A stretch of 64,000 nucleotides of DNA from NCBI GenBank assembly GCA_014055495.1, contig WIAG01000009.1, positions 32,886 to 96,885 on the forward strand, read 5' to 3'. Below are positions 18,350-26,710 of this stretch, in pieces. Numbering within the stretch: position 1 is the stretch's first letter; each line of letters opens with the position of its first letter. A program made the position numbers and the translations under genes. The notes below the pieces were generated by a model. It made no database searches. It saw only the letters and a program-made list of their open reading frames with translations, and was not told the origin of the DNA. This DNA is from Nitrospira sp. CR1.2 (lineage in GTDB: Bacteria; Nitrospirota; Nitrospiria; Nitrospirales; Nitrospiraceae).

Positions 18350-19372
18350 ATGTTGAAACCCGAACCGGCCGGTGGGCCGACCCCGCAGTTGTTCTTCCAA
18401 ACAGCCAATGCCTATCAGCGCTCGCAGGCCCTCAAGGCTGCCGTAGAACTGGATCTGTTCACCGCCGTCGGATTGGGGCACGACCAGGTGTCGACACTGG
18501 CCGAGCGTTGCGGGTCCGCCAAGCGCGGGGTACGCATTCTTGCGGACTATCTGACGATCCAGGGGTTCCTCACCAAGGAAGGTGATCGGTACAAGTTGAC
18601 GCCGGACAGCGCCGTATTTCTTGATCGGCGGTCGCCGGCCTACATGGGGTCGGTGTTGGGGTTCCTGCATGCACCGAAGTTCATTGCGGCCTTCGAAAAT
18701 TTGACCGAAGCGGTGCGCAAAGGGGGAACGGTGGCAGGCGAGGCGGGAACGGTATCTCCCGAGCATCCCCTCTGGGTGGATTTCGCCCGCTCCATGATCC
18801 CGATGATGGCCAAGCCGGCGGAAGAGATCGGCATGTTCGTGCGGCAGTCGCAGCCGAACGTCAAAAAGGTGCTGGACATCGCCGCGGGGCATGGACTCTT
18901 TGGAATAGAAATCGCAACCCGCTGTCCGGAGGCCGAGGTGACGGCCTTGGACTGGCCCAAGGTACTGACCGTGGCTCGCGAGCTCGCCAAAGAGTCCGGT
19001 ATCGAGTCGCGATACCGGACCATCGCGGGCGACGCGTTTCAGCAGGAGTTCGGCGGGGGCTACGATCTCGTCCTGCTTACCAACTTTCTCCACCATTTCT
19101 CGGCGCAGACCTGTGAGTTGTTGTTACGCAAGATTCATCGGTCGCTGGCGCCGGGCGGGCGGGTCATCACGTTGGAGTTCGTGCCGCACGACGACCGGGT
19201 GACCCCGCCTCCGGTCGCGGAATTCAGCTTGATCATGTTGGCGACGACGCCGGACGGCGATGCCTACACCTTTCGGGAGTACGAGCAGATGTTCGCGGCA
19301 GCGGGATTCGCGAAAACGGAGTTGCACCCCGTGGCCGGGTCGATCGAACAGGTGCTGGTGTCATCAATCTAG
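18350..19372 (+). CDS. SAM-dependent O-methyltransferase
   Basis: A 340-residue class I methyltransferase of the plant-OMT/CrtF/BchU-like group. The N-terminal winged-helix dimerisation domain runs to about residue 100 (FTAVGLG, LAERCGSAKRGVRILADYL). The Rossmann domain has the SAM loop VLDIAAGHGLFGIEIA near 174, ALDWPKVL near 200 and the acidic/His site LTNFLHHF near 245. The GTG three codons upstream is less likely than this ATG, which has GAGGAG nine bases away. It is divergent from the restriction-modification pair. The substrate is unknown; polyketide, carotenoid or quinone-like acceptors are typical. Confidence 0.85.
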   Translation: MLKPEPAGGPTPQLFFQTANAYQRSQALKAAVELDLFTAVGLGHDQVSTLAERCGSAKRGVRILADYLTIQGFLTKEGDRYKLTPDSAVFLDRRSPAYMGSVLGFLHAPKFIAAFENLTEAVRKGGTVAGEAGTVSPEHPLWVDFARSMIPMMAKPAEEIGMFVRQSQPNVKKVLDIAAGHGLFGIEIATRCPEAEVTALDWPKVLTVARELAKESGIESRYRTIAGDAFQQEFGGGYDLVLLTNFLHHFSAQTCELLLRKIHRSLAPGGRVITLEFVPHDDRVTPPPVAEFSLIMLATTPDGDAYTFREYEQMFAAAGFAKTELHPVAGSIEQVLVSSI

Positions 19373-19448
19373 CCTGCACCGGATCTATCGGCGATGGATG
19401 TGCACGAGTTCGACGAAGGCGCCAAGGTGAGGCGGGTCATGGCGTGGT

Positions 19449-19892
19449 ATGTCCCCTAACATTCGGTCGCCGCGTGTGCGGCTGGGCGGGTATGTCATTT
19501 TGCCGCGCCTGATCGACAAGGTACGGCTCCATGCGCAGGGGCTTCTGCCTGAATCCTATGTGCCGTTCCTGCTTCGTCCAGGTTTGCCCTTGGACGGACG
19601 GTTTCTCGCGTTCACCGGGTTGCAACCGGAGGTGTTTCGACAGGCGGTGCTTTCGAAGGCTGATGATGGGGACATCCTGACCTGGGTGATGCGCGAGGCG
19701 GTGCTCCACAGCTTTCAGGAAATCGAAGCCTGGAGTGACGCGTTGGAGCGACTCCGCCCGGACCGAGCCTTGGCAAGACTCTTGGGCCGGCTCAGCCCTG
19801 AGTTGGCGAAACAAGTCGATTTCGCGCAGCACCCTCTGTTCGATCTGCTCGATATGGATGAAGGCCGCAGACCGATGCCCACCGATTGCTGA
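19449..19892 (+). CDS. DUF5069 family protein
   Basis: A 147-residue cytoplasmic protein of the DUF5069 family, recognised by the opening RSPRVRLGGYVILPRLIDKVRLHAQG and the later GRFLAFTGL block. These proteins have no known activity. The DUF region covers almost the whole protein, followed by an acidic tail. The start has only a weak purine-rich upstream stretch. It is downstream of, and on the same strand as, the O-methyltransferase, 76 bp away. Confidence 0.85.
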   Translation: MSPNIRSPRVRLGGYVILPRLIDKVRLHAQGLLPESYVPFLLRPGLPLDGRFLAFTGLQPEVFRQAVLSKADDGDILTWVMREAVLHSFQEIEAWSDALERLRPDRALARLLGRLSPELAKQVDFAQHPLFDLLDMDEGRRPMPTDC

Positions 19893-20054
19893 TGCGCTGT
19901 CGTCAGCTGAACCTGCTAGAACCAGGGTTTTCCAGAGGTGCCTTCTTCTCACCGTCAGGGTTTAATACCCATAGACACCATGCGGGCTGCCGCCGCATGG
20001 TACCGGGCGAGTTGAACGAAACGTGAACGGCTGCCAGGCCAAGAGGTGGTTGCC

Positions 20055-20234
20055 ATGTTCCTCAAGTGGGCTGCCATTTTTTTCATCATCGCGATGGCTG
20101 CCGGAGCGATGGGATTCGGGGGCGTCGCGCAAGGCGCTACGGAGATCGCGCAGATTCTCTTTTATATCTTCCTCGCGATTTGCGGAACGTTCCTCGTGGC
20201 GGGTATCCTCCTTGCCGAGAAACTATCCTCCTGA
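20055..20234 (+). CDS. DUF1328 small membrane protein
   Basis: A 59-residue protein with two hydrophobic helices (WAAIFFIIAMAAGAMGFGG and ILFYIFLAICGTFLVAGI), matching the length and pattern of the DUF1328/YtjA family of small inner-membrane proteins, often stress-linked. The ATG at 20055 has an AGAGG eight bases upstream; the GTG three codons earlier is an artefact of the open frame. Function unknown. Confidence 0.85.
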   Translation: MFLKWAAIFFIIAMAAGAMGFGGVAQGATEIAQILFYIFLAICGTFLVAGILLAEKLSS

Positions 20235-20291
20235 GCGGTTGAGGCAGGGGCACGGGCGGTGAAAGGCGTCACCGGACGGTAGAGACGTCGA

Positions 20292-22064
20292 TCAAAATCC
20301 CCGGCCGCCTCCACCGCCGAAGCCTCCACCGGATGATCCGCCTCCGCTGAATCCTGATCCGCCTGAGCTACGCGGTGCGGACGTCATCGTCGAACCGGTG
20401 CGCGACGCCATATCACCCATGCGGCGTGTGAAACCCCGTGTATTGAATTGGGCGAGGTCGCTCCCTTGATACCAGGCCGGAGCGGTCGTCACGATGGATT
20501 CGAACGCACGAGCCCAGTTTGTCTCCACCCCCAAGGCCATCGCATAGGGCAGGAACGTCTCAAACAGTTCCGGCGTCTTGACGACGCGCTCAAACCGGTC
20601 AGCTTCGACCCTCGTCAGAAACTCCTCAAAGCCGAGCACGCCTTCCAATGCGCGTGTTCCTTTCACCGTTCTTGCCGGCATGATACGGCCGAAGCCCGCC
20701 ACGATCACTCCCGAGAGGATACCGGCGGTGAAGAACGCCGGCGGGGCAAGCTCCCAGTTGTCGGCCACGGCGGCAAGCCCGAAGGTGAGCCCCAACGCCA
20801 GCGCGCCTCCGGCGAGGTAATAGTTCTGTTTCACGCGGTCGGGTCGTTGCCCATAGTAGGCGCGGGCTTGGAGCGAGTCGAAGATCGCGTCACGAATTCC
20901 AGGCAGGGAACGGTAGAATGTGTTTTCCAAACTGCCGAGCGAGACCGCATCGCCGTCTACATCCTTATACAGGGCTTGGAGCAGGAGACGCTCATGTGCC
21001 GGGAGTCCGGCCCAGTTCTCCTTGGGTGTGATGCGGTGGAAGGCGTAGTCGGTACTCGTCCAAAGGCCGAAGAGCTGTTCGGTCTTCTGTTCCTTGATGC
21101 GCAGGTAGCCGCGCACGGCGAGATGGACCACCGTGGCGGTGATATCCCGCACGTCGGGACTCTCATCCGCGAGGGTGCCGACTTCCGCCGGGGTCAGTTT
21201 GTCGGGTGGTTCGTAGGCGACGACGATCGGCCGTAGGCGCGGGTCTCGTCCTCTGGTCCACCAGAGTCGAAGCATCACGGCCAACACACACGGCGGGACG
21301 GCCAACGGCCAATTCGCTCCAAGGAATTGTTGGGCCCGGTCCACCGACGTGGGCCCAGCGACGAGGCCTTTGTCCCATCCGACCACCGCGGTGAGGCCCT
21401 CACGGAACCCAAGTTGTCGGGTCATCGTCATGGTGATACGTGATCCGTCGATGGAGACCGTCGCCGCCTCTTCTCTCGCTCCGTAGGCGCCGGTGAATGC
21501 GAGGGCCCGCACGCCGGCGGCATTCGGCGGAAGCAGGATGCGAGCGGACGCCTGCTCGATCGGGACGTCCCATTCATCGCCCGTGACATTCCAGTAAAGT
21601 TCGTCGTGGTCGTCGAAGAACTTCAGACCGTTCCGCACCCGGTATGTCAACACGAAGGTGCGGGTGGCATCCGTCGCGCCAGGGATCCAGATCTTGAAGT
21701 TGCGGTAGTGTCGCTCCCGGCTGCTCTCATATTGAAGCGCGTTTCCTTGCTCGTCGGTGACCGAGACCATGTCGAGCCGCAGTTGGTAATTGAAGCCTTG
21801 CGGGGTACGGTAGTCGACAGGAATGAGACGTTCGATACCGTTCCAGGAGCCTTCGAAGCGAGGGCTGACGGTCTCGGTGACGAGGAGATCGCCGCTCGGA
21901 AGGACTTGGAGGTCGACGTCGAAGCGGCTGAGCACGAACGAGCGCGCCTCAGCTGGCAGCAGGCTCAGGCATTGAAGAAGGCACAGCAGAGCCAGGCAGG
22001 CCAGGGCGGGAGGGCAGTGTGGATGTCGTCTGGCTCTCACGGTCGGACCGGCGGCACGGCCCAC
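20292..22064 (-). CDS. DUF2207 membrane protein
   Basis: A 590-residue predicted membrane protein. It has a signal peptide (residues about 18-40), an exported beta-sandwich DUF2207 domain (SFVLSRFDVDLQVLPSGDLLVTET onward), a membrane helix near 255, a cytoplasmic segment, two more helices near 415-460 and a C-terminal tail of glycine and serine repeats. The start is GTG, two bases after the LemA stop. LemA/DUF2207 pairs are common. The role is unknown; envelope maintenance is usual speculation. A poly-Gly/Ser tail is a regular family feature. Confidence 0.85.
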   Translation of the reverse strand: MGRAAGPTVRARRHPHCPPALACLALLCLLQCLSLLPAEARSFVLSRFDVDLQVLPSGDLLVTETVSPRFEGSWNGIERLIPVDYRTPQGFNYQLRLDMVSVTDEQGNALQYESSRERHYRNFKIWIPGATDATRTFVLTYRVRNGLKFFDDHDELYWNVTGDEWDVPIEQASARILLPPNAAGVRALAFTGAYGAREEAATVSIDGSRITMTMTRQLGFREGLTAVVGWDKGLVAGPTSVDRAQQFLGANWPLAVPPCVLAVMLRLWWTRGRDPRLRPIVVAYEPPDKLTPAEVGTLADESPDVRDITATVVHLAVRGYLRIKEQKTEQLFGLWTSTDYAFHRITPKENWAGLPAHERLLLQALYKDVDGDAVSLGSLENTFYRSLPGIRDAIFDSLQARAYYGQRPDRVKQNYYLAGGALALGLTFGLAAVADNWELAPPAFFTAGILSGVIVAGFGRIMPARTVKGTRALEGVLGFEEFLTRVEADRFERVVKTPELFETFLPYAMALGVETNWARAFESIVTTAPAWYQGSDLAQFNTRGFTRRMGDMASRTGSTMTSAPRSSGGSGFSGGGSSGGGFGGGGGRGF

Positions 22065-22065
22065 G

Positions 22066-22614
22066 CTAGAATTGTACCCGCGGCGGTTCGCGTTGGACGG
22101 TGTCGGTCAATTCGAAGAACTGCCGTCCTACGAAACCGAACCATTGCGCGATGAAGTTGGTTGGGATTTCGAGGCGCTTGGCGTTGTAATCGCGCACCAC
22201 GGCATTGTAGTAGCGGCGGGCGTTTTGGACCGCATCTTCAATCTGGTTCAGGCTGCCCTGCAATTGGGTGAAGGCTTCGACAGCTCGTAACTGCGGATAG
22301 GCTTCGGCCAGGGCAAAGAGTGAGCGCAATGATTGCGTGAGTTGGTTTTCAGCCGTGGCTTTGGCTTCCGGTCCCTGCGCCGCCATGGCTTTGGCCCGGG
22401 CGTTGATCACCGCTTCAAGGGCGCCCTTTTCATGCGCGGCGTAGGCTTTGACGGTCTCGACGAGGTTCGGGATCAGGTCGTACCGACGCTTGAGCTGGAC
22501 ATCGATATCGGCCCAGGCGCTTTCGCAAGCGGCGCGGAGCCGTACTAGACCGTTGTACATCCCGATGACGATCAGCACGAGCAGCACGAACACGGCGAGG
22601 ACGATCCAGCCCAT
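22066..22614 (-). CDS. LemA family protein
   Basis: A 182-residue protein with an N-terminal membrane helix (WIVLAVFVLLVLIVIGMY) followed by the LemA four-helix domain: NGLVRLRAACESAWADIDVQ, RRYDLIPNLVETVKAYAAHE, a helix with ALAEAYPQLRAVEAF and finally RRYYNAVVRDYNAK. The open frame extends 38 codons further, but the ATG at 22614 has AAGGAG six bases upstream and starts right at the helix. It is the first gene of a two-gene operon with DUF2207. Function unknown. Confidence 0.92.
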   Translation of the reverse strand: MGWIVLAVFVLLVLIVIGMYNGLVRLRAACESAWADIDVQLKRRYDLIPNLVETVKAYAAHEKGALEAVINARAKAMAAQGPEAKATAENQLTQSLRSLFALAEAYPQLRAVEAFTQLQGSLNQIEDAVQNARRYYNAVVRDYNAKRLEIPTNFIAQWFGFVGRQFFELTDTVQREPPRVQF

Positions 22615-22878
22615 CGGTGTCTCCTTGCGGATTCGGGTGAAGGTACGTACAGAGCCTGGTCGATGATAGCCTGCCCCTGGACATCTGTAAAGCTGTCGAG
22701 GAGTCCCTGCCTTACGAGAGCACACCAACCATGAGGGGGTCTTGGCTTCAGAAATGATGCGGCGGCAGCATGCAGGGGCGTGACTTTCTGCGATTCCCCG
22801 GGTATTCTCTCCGCGACGTGATCAGGGAATCGCCGTCGAACCTGGAGTTGGATGGGTGGTCAATTCATGGAGGCGTGT

Positions 22879-23205
22879 ATGCGGCGTTGTAAGGAACGAG
22901 TCTGGCCGGAGATGGTCGTGCTGCTGCTCTGTCTGGTCGGCACGTCGTTTTTGGCTCCGGTGATTGTACCGGCGGAGGAGACGATCGTTGAACTCAACAG
23001 CCCGGAGGTCGTTCGTCAGGTGCTTGAATTGCAGGTGGGGAAGCGTGTGAAGGTCAAACTGCTGTCCGGGCAGGATCTGGACGGGAAGGTGACGAAGGTC
23101 GGAACACAAGCGGTCACGCTCAGTGAATTATCCGGCATGGAATTCTTCGATGCGACCGTCCGATTGGATCAGGTGGCCGCGGTGATCGTGCGGCACACTA
23201 AGTAA
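22879..23205 (+). CDS. Secreted small protein with Sm-like beta domain
   Basis: A 108-residue protein with a signal peptide (VVLLLCLVGTSFLAPVIVPA) and a domain whose pattern (LQVGKRVKVKLLSGQDLDGK, VTKVGTQAVTLSEL, VRLDQVAAVIV) resembles the five-stranded Sm/Hfq-type barrel. An exported version is unusual. The ATG at 22879 has GGAGG five bases upstream, better than the two earlier in-frame Met codons. No partner is obvious. Assignment to the fold is by eye; an unrelated small barrel is possible. Confidence 0.65.
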   Translation: MRRCKERVWPEMVVLLLCLVGTSFLAPVIVPAEETIVELNSPEVVRQVLELQVGKRVKVKLLSGQDLDGKVTKVGTQAVTLSELSGMEFFDATVRLDQVAAVIVRHTK

Positions 23206-23261
23206 TCATTCTTCCAATGTCGCACTGGTCTGTCCAGTCTGTTCTACCAAACCGGGAAGCG

Positions 23262-23775
23262 ATGATGCCCCGCCAAACCCTACGCAGGACCGTTGACCTG
23301 TCCGGCTTTCCGGATCTCGTGGTCATCTACCTCGGCATGAGGGTCAACCACTGGACGGGACTGAAGACGGTATTCGGCTTCGGTCCCAAGATCGCCCGGT
23401 CGGTGGAGGCTCAACCGGACGGGCTGTTGCATCTATGAGCAGCTGCTCTGGTCGATGCTGCCGCCACATGTCGGGATGCGGCAATATTGGCGAGACTTCG
23501 ATGCGCTCGAGCGCTGGGCGCATTCCGATCCCCATCGTCAATGGTGGCAGCAGTTTCTTCGCGATACCGGGGGGACGGGGTTCTGGCACGAGACGTATTT
23601 CATGCGCGGCGGGATGGAGGCGGTGTACGACGACATTCTGCAGGAGATCGGGTTTCTGCGATTCGCGCCGGCACGGGAAGCCAAGGGCCCGCTGTTTTCT
23701 GCCCGAAGTCGAGCGGGGCGCACCGGTGAACCGGCGTTGCCGCCGGCGGTGACGGAAGAAGAATTGGATCGGTAA
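23262..23775 (+). pseudogene. DUF4188/monooxygenase-like gene, frameshifted
   Basis: Two adjacent frames make one protein of the DUF4188 family. The first half (TLRRTVDLSGFPDLVVIYLG, then FGFGPKIARSVEAQPDGLL) ends at a TGA at 23436-23438. The second half continues in another frame from about 23428 (IYEQLLWSMLPPHVGMRQYW, then FWHETYFMRGGMEAVYDDI). One extra or missing base around 23425-23432 explains it. No other damage is seen, so it is a recent pseudogene, a sequencing error or, less likely, programmed frameshifting. The intact protein would be about 170 residues. Confidence 0.82.
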
Positions 23776-23830
23776 TTCCTCGGTCGATACAGGCAGGACG
23801 CTCGTTATCCGGCTCGCGCCATCTGCGCCA

Positions 23831-25216
23831 TCAGGCGGGCTTTTCGGATAGGCTGATCTTTACGGAGATTTCGAGCGCGAATCGGCCTCGACCGCGCGGC
23901 ACGAGCCGCACGTCGGGACACTTTTGTTCCAACCGCTTCCGTAACAGAATCAATCTGGTTTCAAAGTTGTCTTTCCATTCGGGTAGGCCCAACCAACTAT
24001 CCATCCTCAGCTCGCGATTCGTAAACTCCACGCGCTGTTCTTCCTGATGTTGTTTAAGAACCCGCCACAGGATGCGTCCCGGGACGTTCTTGATCAGGTA
24101 TTCGCCGTCGACGAAGATGCAATCATCTGCGTGATAGAAGCAGAACGAGCGTTGCGAGATCGCTGAGCGAACAGGGAGTGGTGCCGCGACGGGGGTGTCC
24201 ACCGTAACGGTATCGTCCCCCTCATGCGCCGACTGCTCGATTCCGGCGGCCAGATGACCGGCCACGATAGCCATGAGTGCTTCTTCGCGAATCAGCAATG
24301 TGAGTGGTTCTAACGTCTCCGCGACCAGCACACCGAGGCAGCGGTTCCGGATGAGCAGCGGGACCGCAATTTGTGTTGACGCGTTCGACAGACCGGGCAG
24401 GGGAATCTCGCGGCAGACGGCATCGGGCCCCGACACCGCTTCGGCGCGATCATGTACCGCACGGGCATAACGGAGCGTGTGGTCCAGGCCGGAAAGCCGC
24501 AGCGGCAGTTTCGCGGTCGCGACCGTCCCGATGAGGCCCTCGCCGAAGCCCACCTCGGAGCCGATCCCATTCTCCGGGTACCCGCGGCTTGCAATCGTCT
24601 GCAAGGTGCCACGTCGTTCATCCACCAGCAGGAGCATGGTCTGGTGAAGGCCGAAGAACTCGTCCAGACAGTGGAGCGCGTTCTCTAACAGCTCGCCGAG
24701 ACATGCCGACCGGTTCAGTCGTTCGCCGATGACCCGTAACGCATGTAGGTCCGGCTGGATGAACAGAGACGGAGGTCGTTCGTCCTGCGGCGGGGTGGGG
24801 AGTGAGGTGAAGCCCTCCACTCGCTCGATTCGGCGCACCGCATAGATATCGGCGGCCCGTAGACGAAACACGTCGGACATGCCGGCATGGGAGGCAATGG
24901 CCTGCAGTTGCAGTGACATGGCGTGGAACAAGGGACCCGAGGATTCCGACCGCTCATACTTGAGATATAGCCGATAGGCCTGCATGGCACGAGGGTCCAG
25001 GACCATCACGCAGGCGAACGGATGCTCGGCAATGTTGCTGCGTGTCTTGTTGAAGAACTGAAACGAGATCGCCACATGGTCGGGATCGACGTAATGGACC
25101 TGACTCACATAGCTGATGTTGGGGGGGCCGTCTTTCGCGCAGGTCGCGATGGTGGCCGGGATGATACCCTCGAAACAGGGCCAGAGGTCTTTGAGCGTCA
25201 GCGTGGCGCGGTCCAT
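23831..25216 (-). CDS. PPOX-like, GAF and winged-helix protein
   Basis: A 461-residue three-part protein. Residues about 8-130 resemble a pyridoxamine-phosphate-oxidase-like flavin-binding split barrel (IPATIATCAKDGPPNISYVSQ, AISFQFFNKTRSNI). Residues about 155-330 form a GAF sensor domain. The last 100 residues (CIFVDGEYLIKNVPGRILWR, EFTNRELRMDSWLGLPEWKD, RLILLRKRLEQKCPDVRLV) look like a winged-helix output domain. It may couple flavin/redox state to gene control. It is co-transcribed with the small PPOX protein, three bases apart. Confidence 0.8.
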   Translation of the reverse strand: MDRATLTLKDLWPCFEGIIPATIATCAKDGPPNISYVSQVHYVDPDHVAISFQFFNKTRSNIAEHPFACVMVLDPRAMQAYRLYLKYERSESSGPLFHAMSLQLQAIASHAGMSDVFRLRAADIYAVRRIERVEGFTSLPTPPQDERPPSLFIQPDLHALRVIGERLNRSACLGELLENALHCLDEFFGLHQTMLLLVDERRGTLQTIASRGYPENGIGSEVGFGEGLIGTVATAKLPLRLSGLDHTLRYARAVHDRAEAVSGPDAVCREIPLPGLSNASTQIAVPLLIRNRCLGVLVAETLEPLTLLIREEALMAIVAGHLAAGIEQSAHEGDDTVTVDTPVAAPLPVRSAISQRSFCFYHADDCIFVDGEYLIKNVPGRILWRVLKQHQEEQRVEFTNRELRMDSWLGLPEWKDNFETRLILLRKRLEQKCPDVRLVPRGRGRFALEISVKISLSEKPA

Positions 25217-25219
25217 GTC

Positions 25220-25675
25220 TCAAACCCTTTCGCCGGCACCGGGGCCGGGTGTTTGGGCAAAGACGCCGGTGACCTGCATCTCGACTGCGACGGCGGGCTG
25301 CATGATGATGGCATCGGCCTGCTCGGCTGGAACGCCGACCGCGATGAGTTCCCCGAGAAACGCCCGACGCCACTGTCCTTGCCGGTCATAGTCCTCCGGG
25401 GTTGCCGGACGAATATGCGTGACGGTGCCCTTCAGCTGGCAGGTGACGTGGTCGGTAGGCCGTGAGCAGGTGATCGCGATGAGCCCGTTGTCGCGGAGGT
25501 TGGCCAGGGTCTGTGCCGAAGCGGATTCCGTGAGCAACAGGGTTACCGCCTGACGATCGTTCTCCACCCAGATACCCCAGCCCCTGGTGCATTCCGGCAT
25601 GAGATCCGCATCACGCGTCCCGACATTCACGGAGACACCGGTGTGGAGCAATTCGACGATGGCAGGGGGGATCAT
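25220..25675 (-). CDS. Pyridoxamine-5'-phosphate-oxidase-like protein
   Basis: A 151-residue split-barrel flavin-binding protein. It begins with LHTGVSVNVGTRDADLMPEC, a typical PPOX-like first strand, followed by VTLLLTESASAQTLANLRDN and CQLKGTVTHI. Members bind FMN, F420 or heme; real pyridoxamine-phosphate oxidases are longer. It is the first gene of a two-gene unit with the PPOX-GAF-wHTH protein and divergent from the cupredoxin gene. Confidence 0.85.
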   Translation of the reverse strand: MIPPAIVELLHTGVSVNVGTRDADLMPECTRGWGIWVENDRQAVTLLLTESASAQTLANLRDNGLIAITCSRPTDHVTCQLKGTVTHIRPATPEDYDRQGQWRRAFLGELIAVGVPAEQADAIIMQPAVAVEMQVTGVFAQTPGPGAGERV

Positions 25676-25822
25676 CGCGGGTCTAGGGGTGTCGTGTTAG
25701 GAAAAATTTAGGGACACCATAGCATATTCTTAGGGAGGAAGTCGGCGCCTCCCGTGGTACCTTTCCTCGCAACAGGGACAGTGCCGTGAGCGGTGCACGA
25801 CCAAGGAGCAAGGAGGATGATC

Positions 25823-26656
25823 ATGAAGGGTGGAATAGTCGTTTCGCTGTATGTAATGGCGCTGGCCGCTACGAGTCTCGCCGGACAGGCCCAGGCGCAG
25901 GCCGCGCAGCAGAGGCAGTTCACCATGACTGCGACCGACTTTAGCTTCGTTGGGCCGGAGCAGGTGCCGTCCGGGATGACCGCCGTCGAAGTGCTGAATC
26001 AGGGCGCTGAAGTCCACCATGCGCAACTGGTCCGATTGGCACCTGGCAAGACCCCGGCCGACTTTGCCGCAGCGATGAAGGTGGATCCTGGGCATCCACC
26101 CAACTGGGTGTCCTTCGTCGGGGGACCGAACGCCGTGGTCCCCGGTGATCGCGCAACTGCGGTGATGGACCTTCAACCGGGGCAGCACTTGGTGCTCTGC
26201 CTGATTCCCAACAAGACCGGAGTCGCACACGTGGCGTTGGGCATGGTCAAACCCTTCATGGTGACGGAGGCGGTCGGGACACGCATGACCGAAGCGAAGC
26301 CCGACGTGGTGATCACCGCCCGGGATTTTCAGTTCGTGTTGTCCAAGCCCATCACCGCAGGGTCGCACACCATTCAACTGGTAAACGAAGGCACGCAAGC
26401 CCACGAGGTTGTGTTGGTGAAACTGCCACCGGACGCGAAAGCCAAGGACTTCATCGCGGCGTTCGAACCGGGGGCTGGTGCACCTCCGCGGGGACGGCCG
26501 CAGGGGGGCATTGTCGGAATTGAACGAGGCGCCCAAGGCCTCTTCACGGCTCAGTTCGATCCAGGCCGGTATGCCTTGATCTGTTTCTTCCCTGATTCGA
26601 AGACCGGCGCGCCACATTTTGCGCAAGGCATGACGTGGGAGTTCGATGTCCGGTGA
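25823..26656 (+). CDS. Periplasmic protein with two cupredoxin domains
   Basis: A 277-residue exported protein: a signal peptide (residues about 4-26), then two tandem cupredoxin-like repeats. Both keep a type-1 copper ligand pattern. The first has a His in VHHAQLV and then Cys-x9-His-x4-Met in LCLIPNKTGVAHVALGM. The second has a His in AHEVVLV and Cys-x9-His-x4-Met in ICFFPDSKTGAPHFAQGM. It may shuttle electrons or bind copper in the periplasm. The ATG at 25823 has AGGAGG six bases upstream. Transcribed just ahead of a sigma-54 regulator. Confidence 0.8.
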   Translation: MKGGIVVSLYVMALAATSLAGQAQAQAAQQRQFTMTATDFSFVGPEQVPSGMTAVEVLNQGAEVHHAQLVRLAPGKTPADFAAAMKVDPGHPPNWVSFVGGPNAVVPGDRATAVMDLQPGQHLVLCLIPNKTGVAHVALGMVKPFMVTEAVGTRMTEAKPDVVITARDFQFVLSKPITAGSHTIQLVNEGTQAHEVVLVKLPPDAKAKDFIAAFEPGAGAPPRGRPQGGIVGIERGAQGLFTAQFDPGRYALICFFPDSKTGAPHFAQGMTWEFDVR

Positions 26657-26710
26657 CGGTCCCCCGGGTGAACGGGTGGTCCACGCCGAGACAGTTGCAT
26701 AGGAGCCCTG

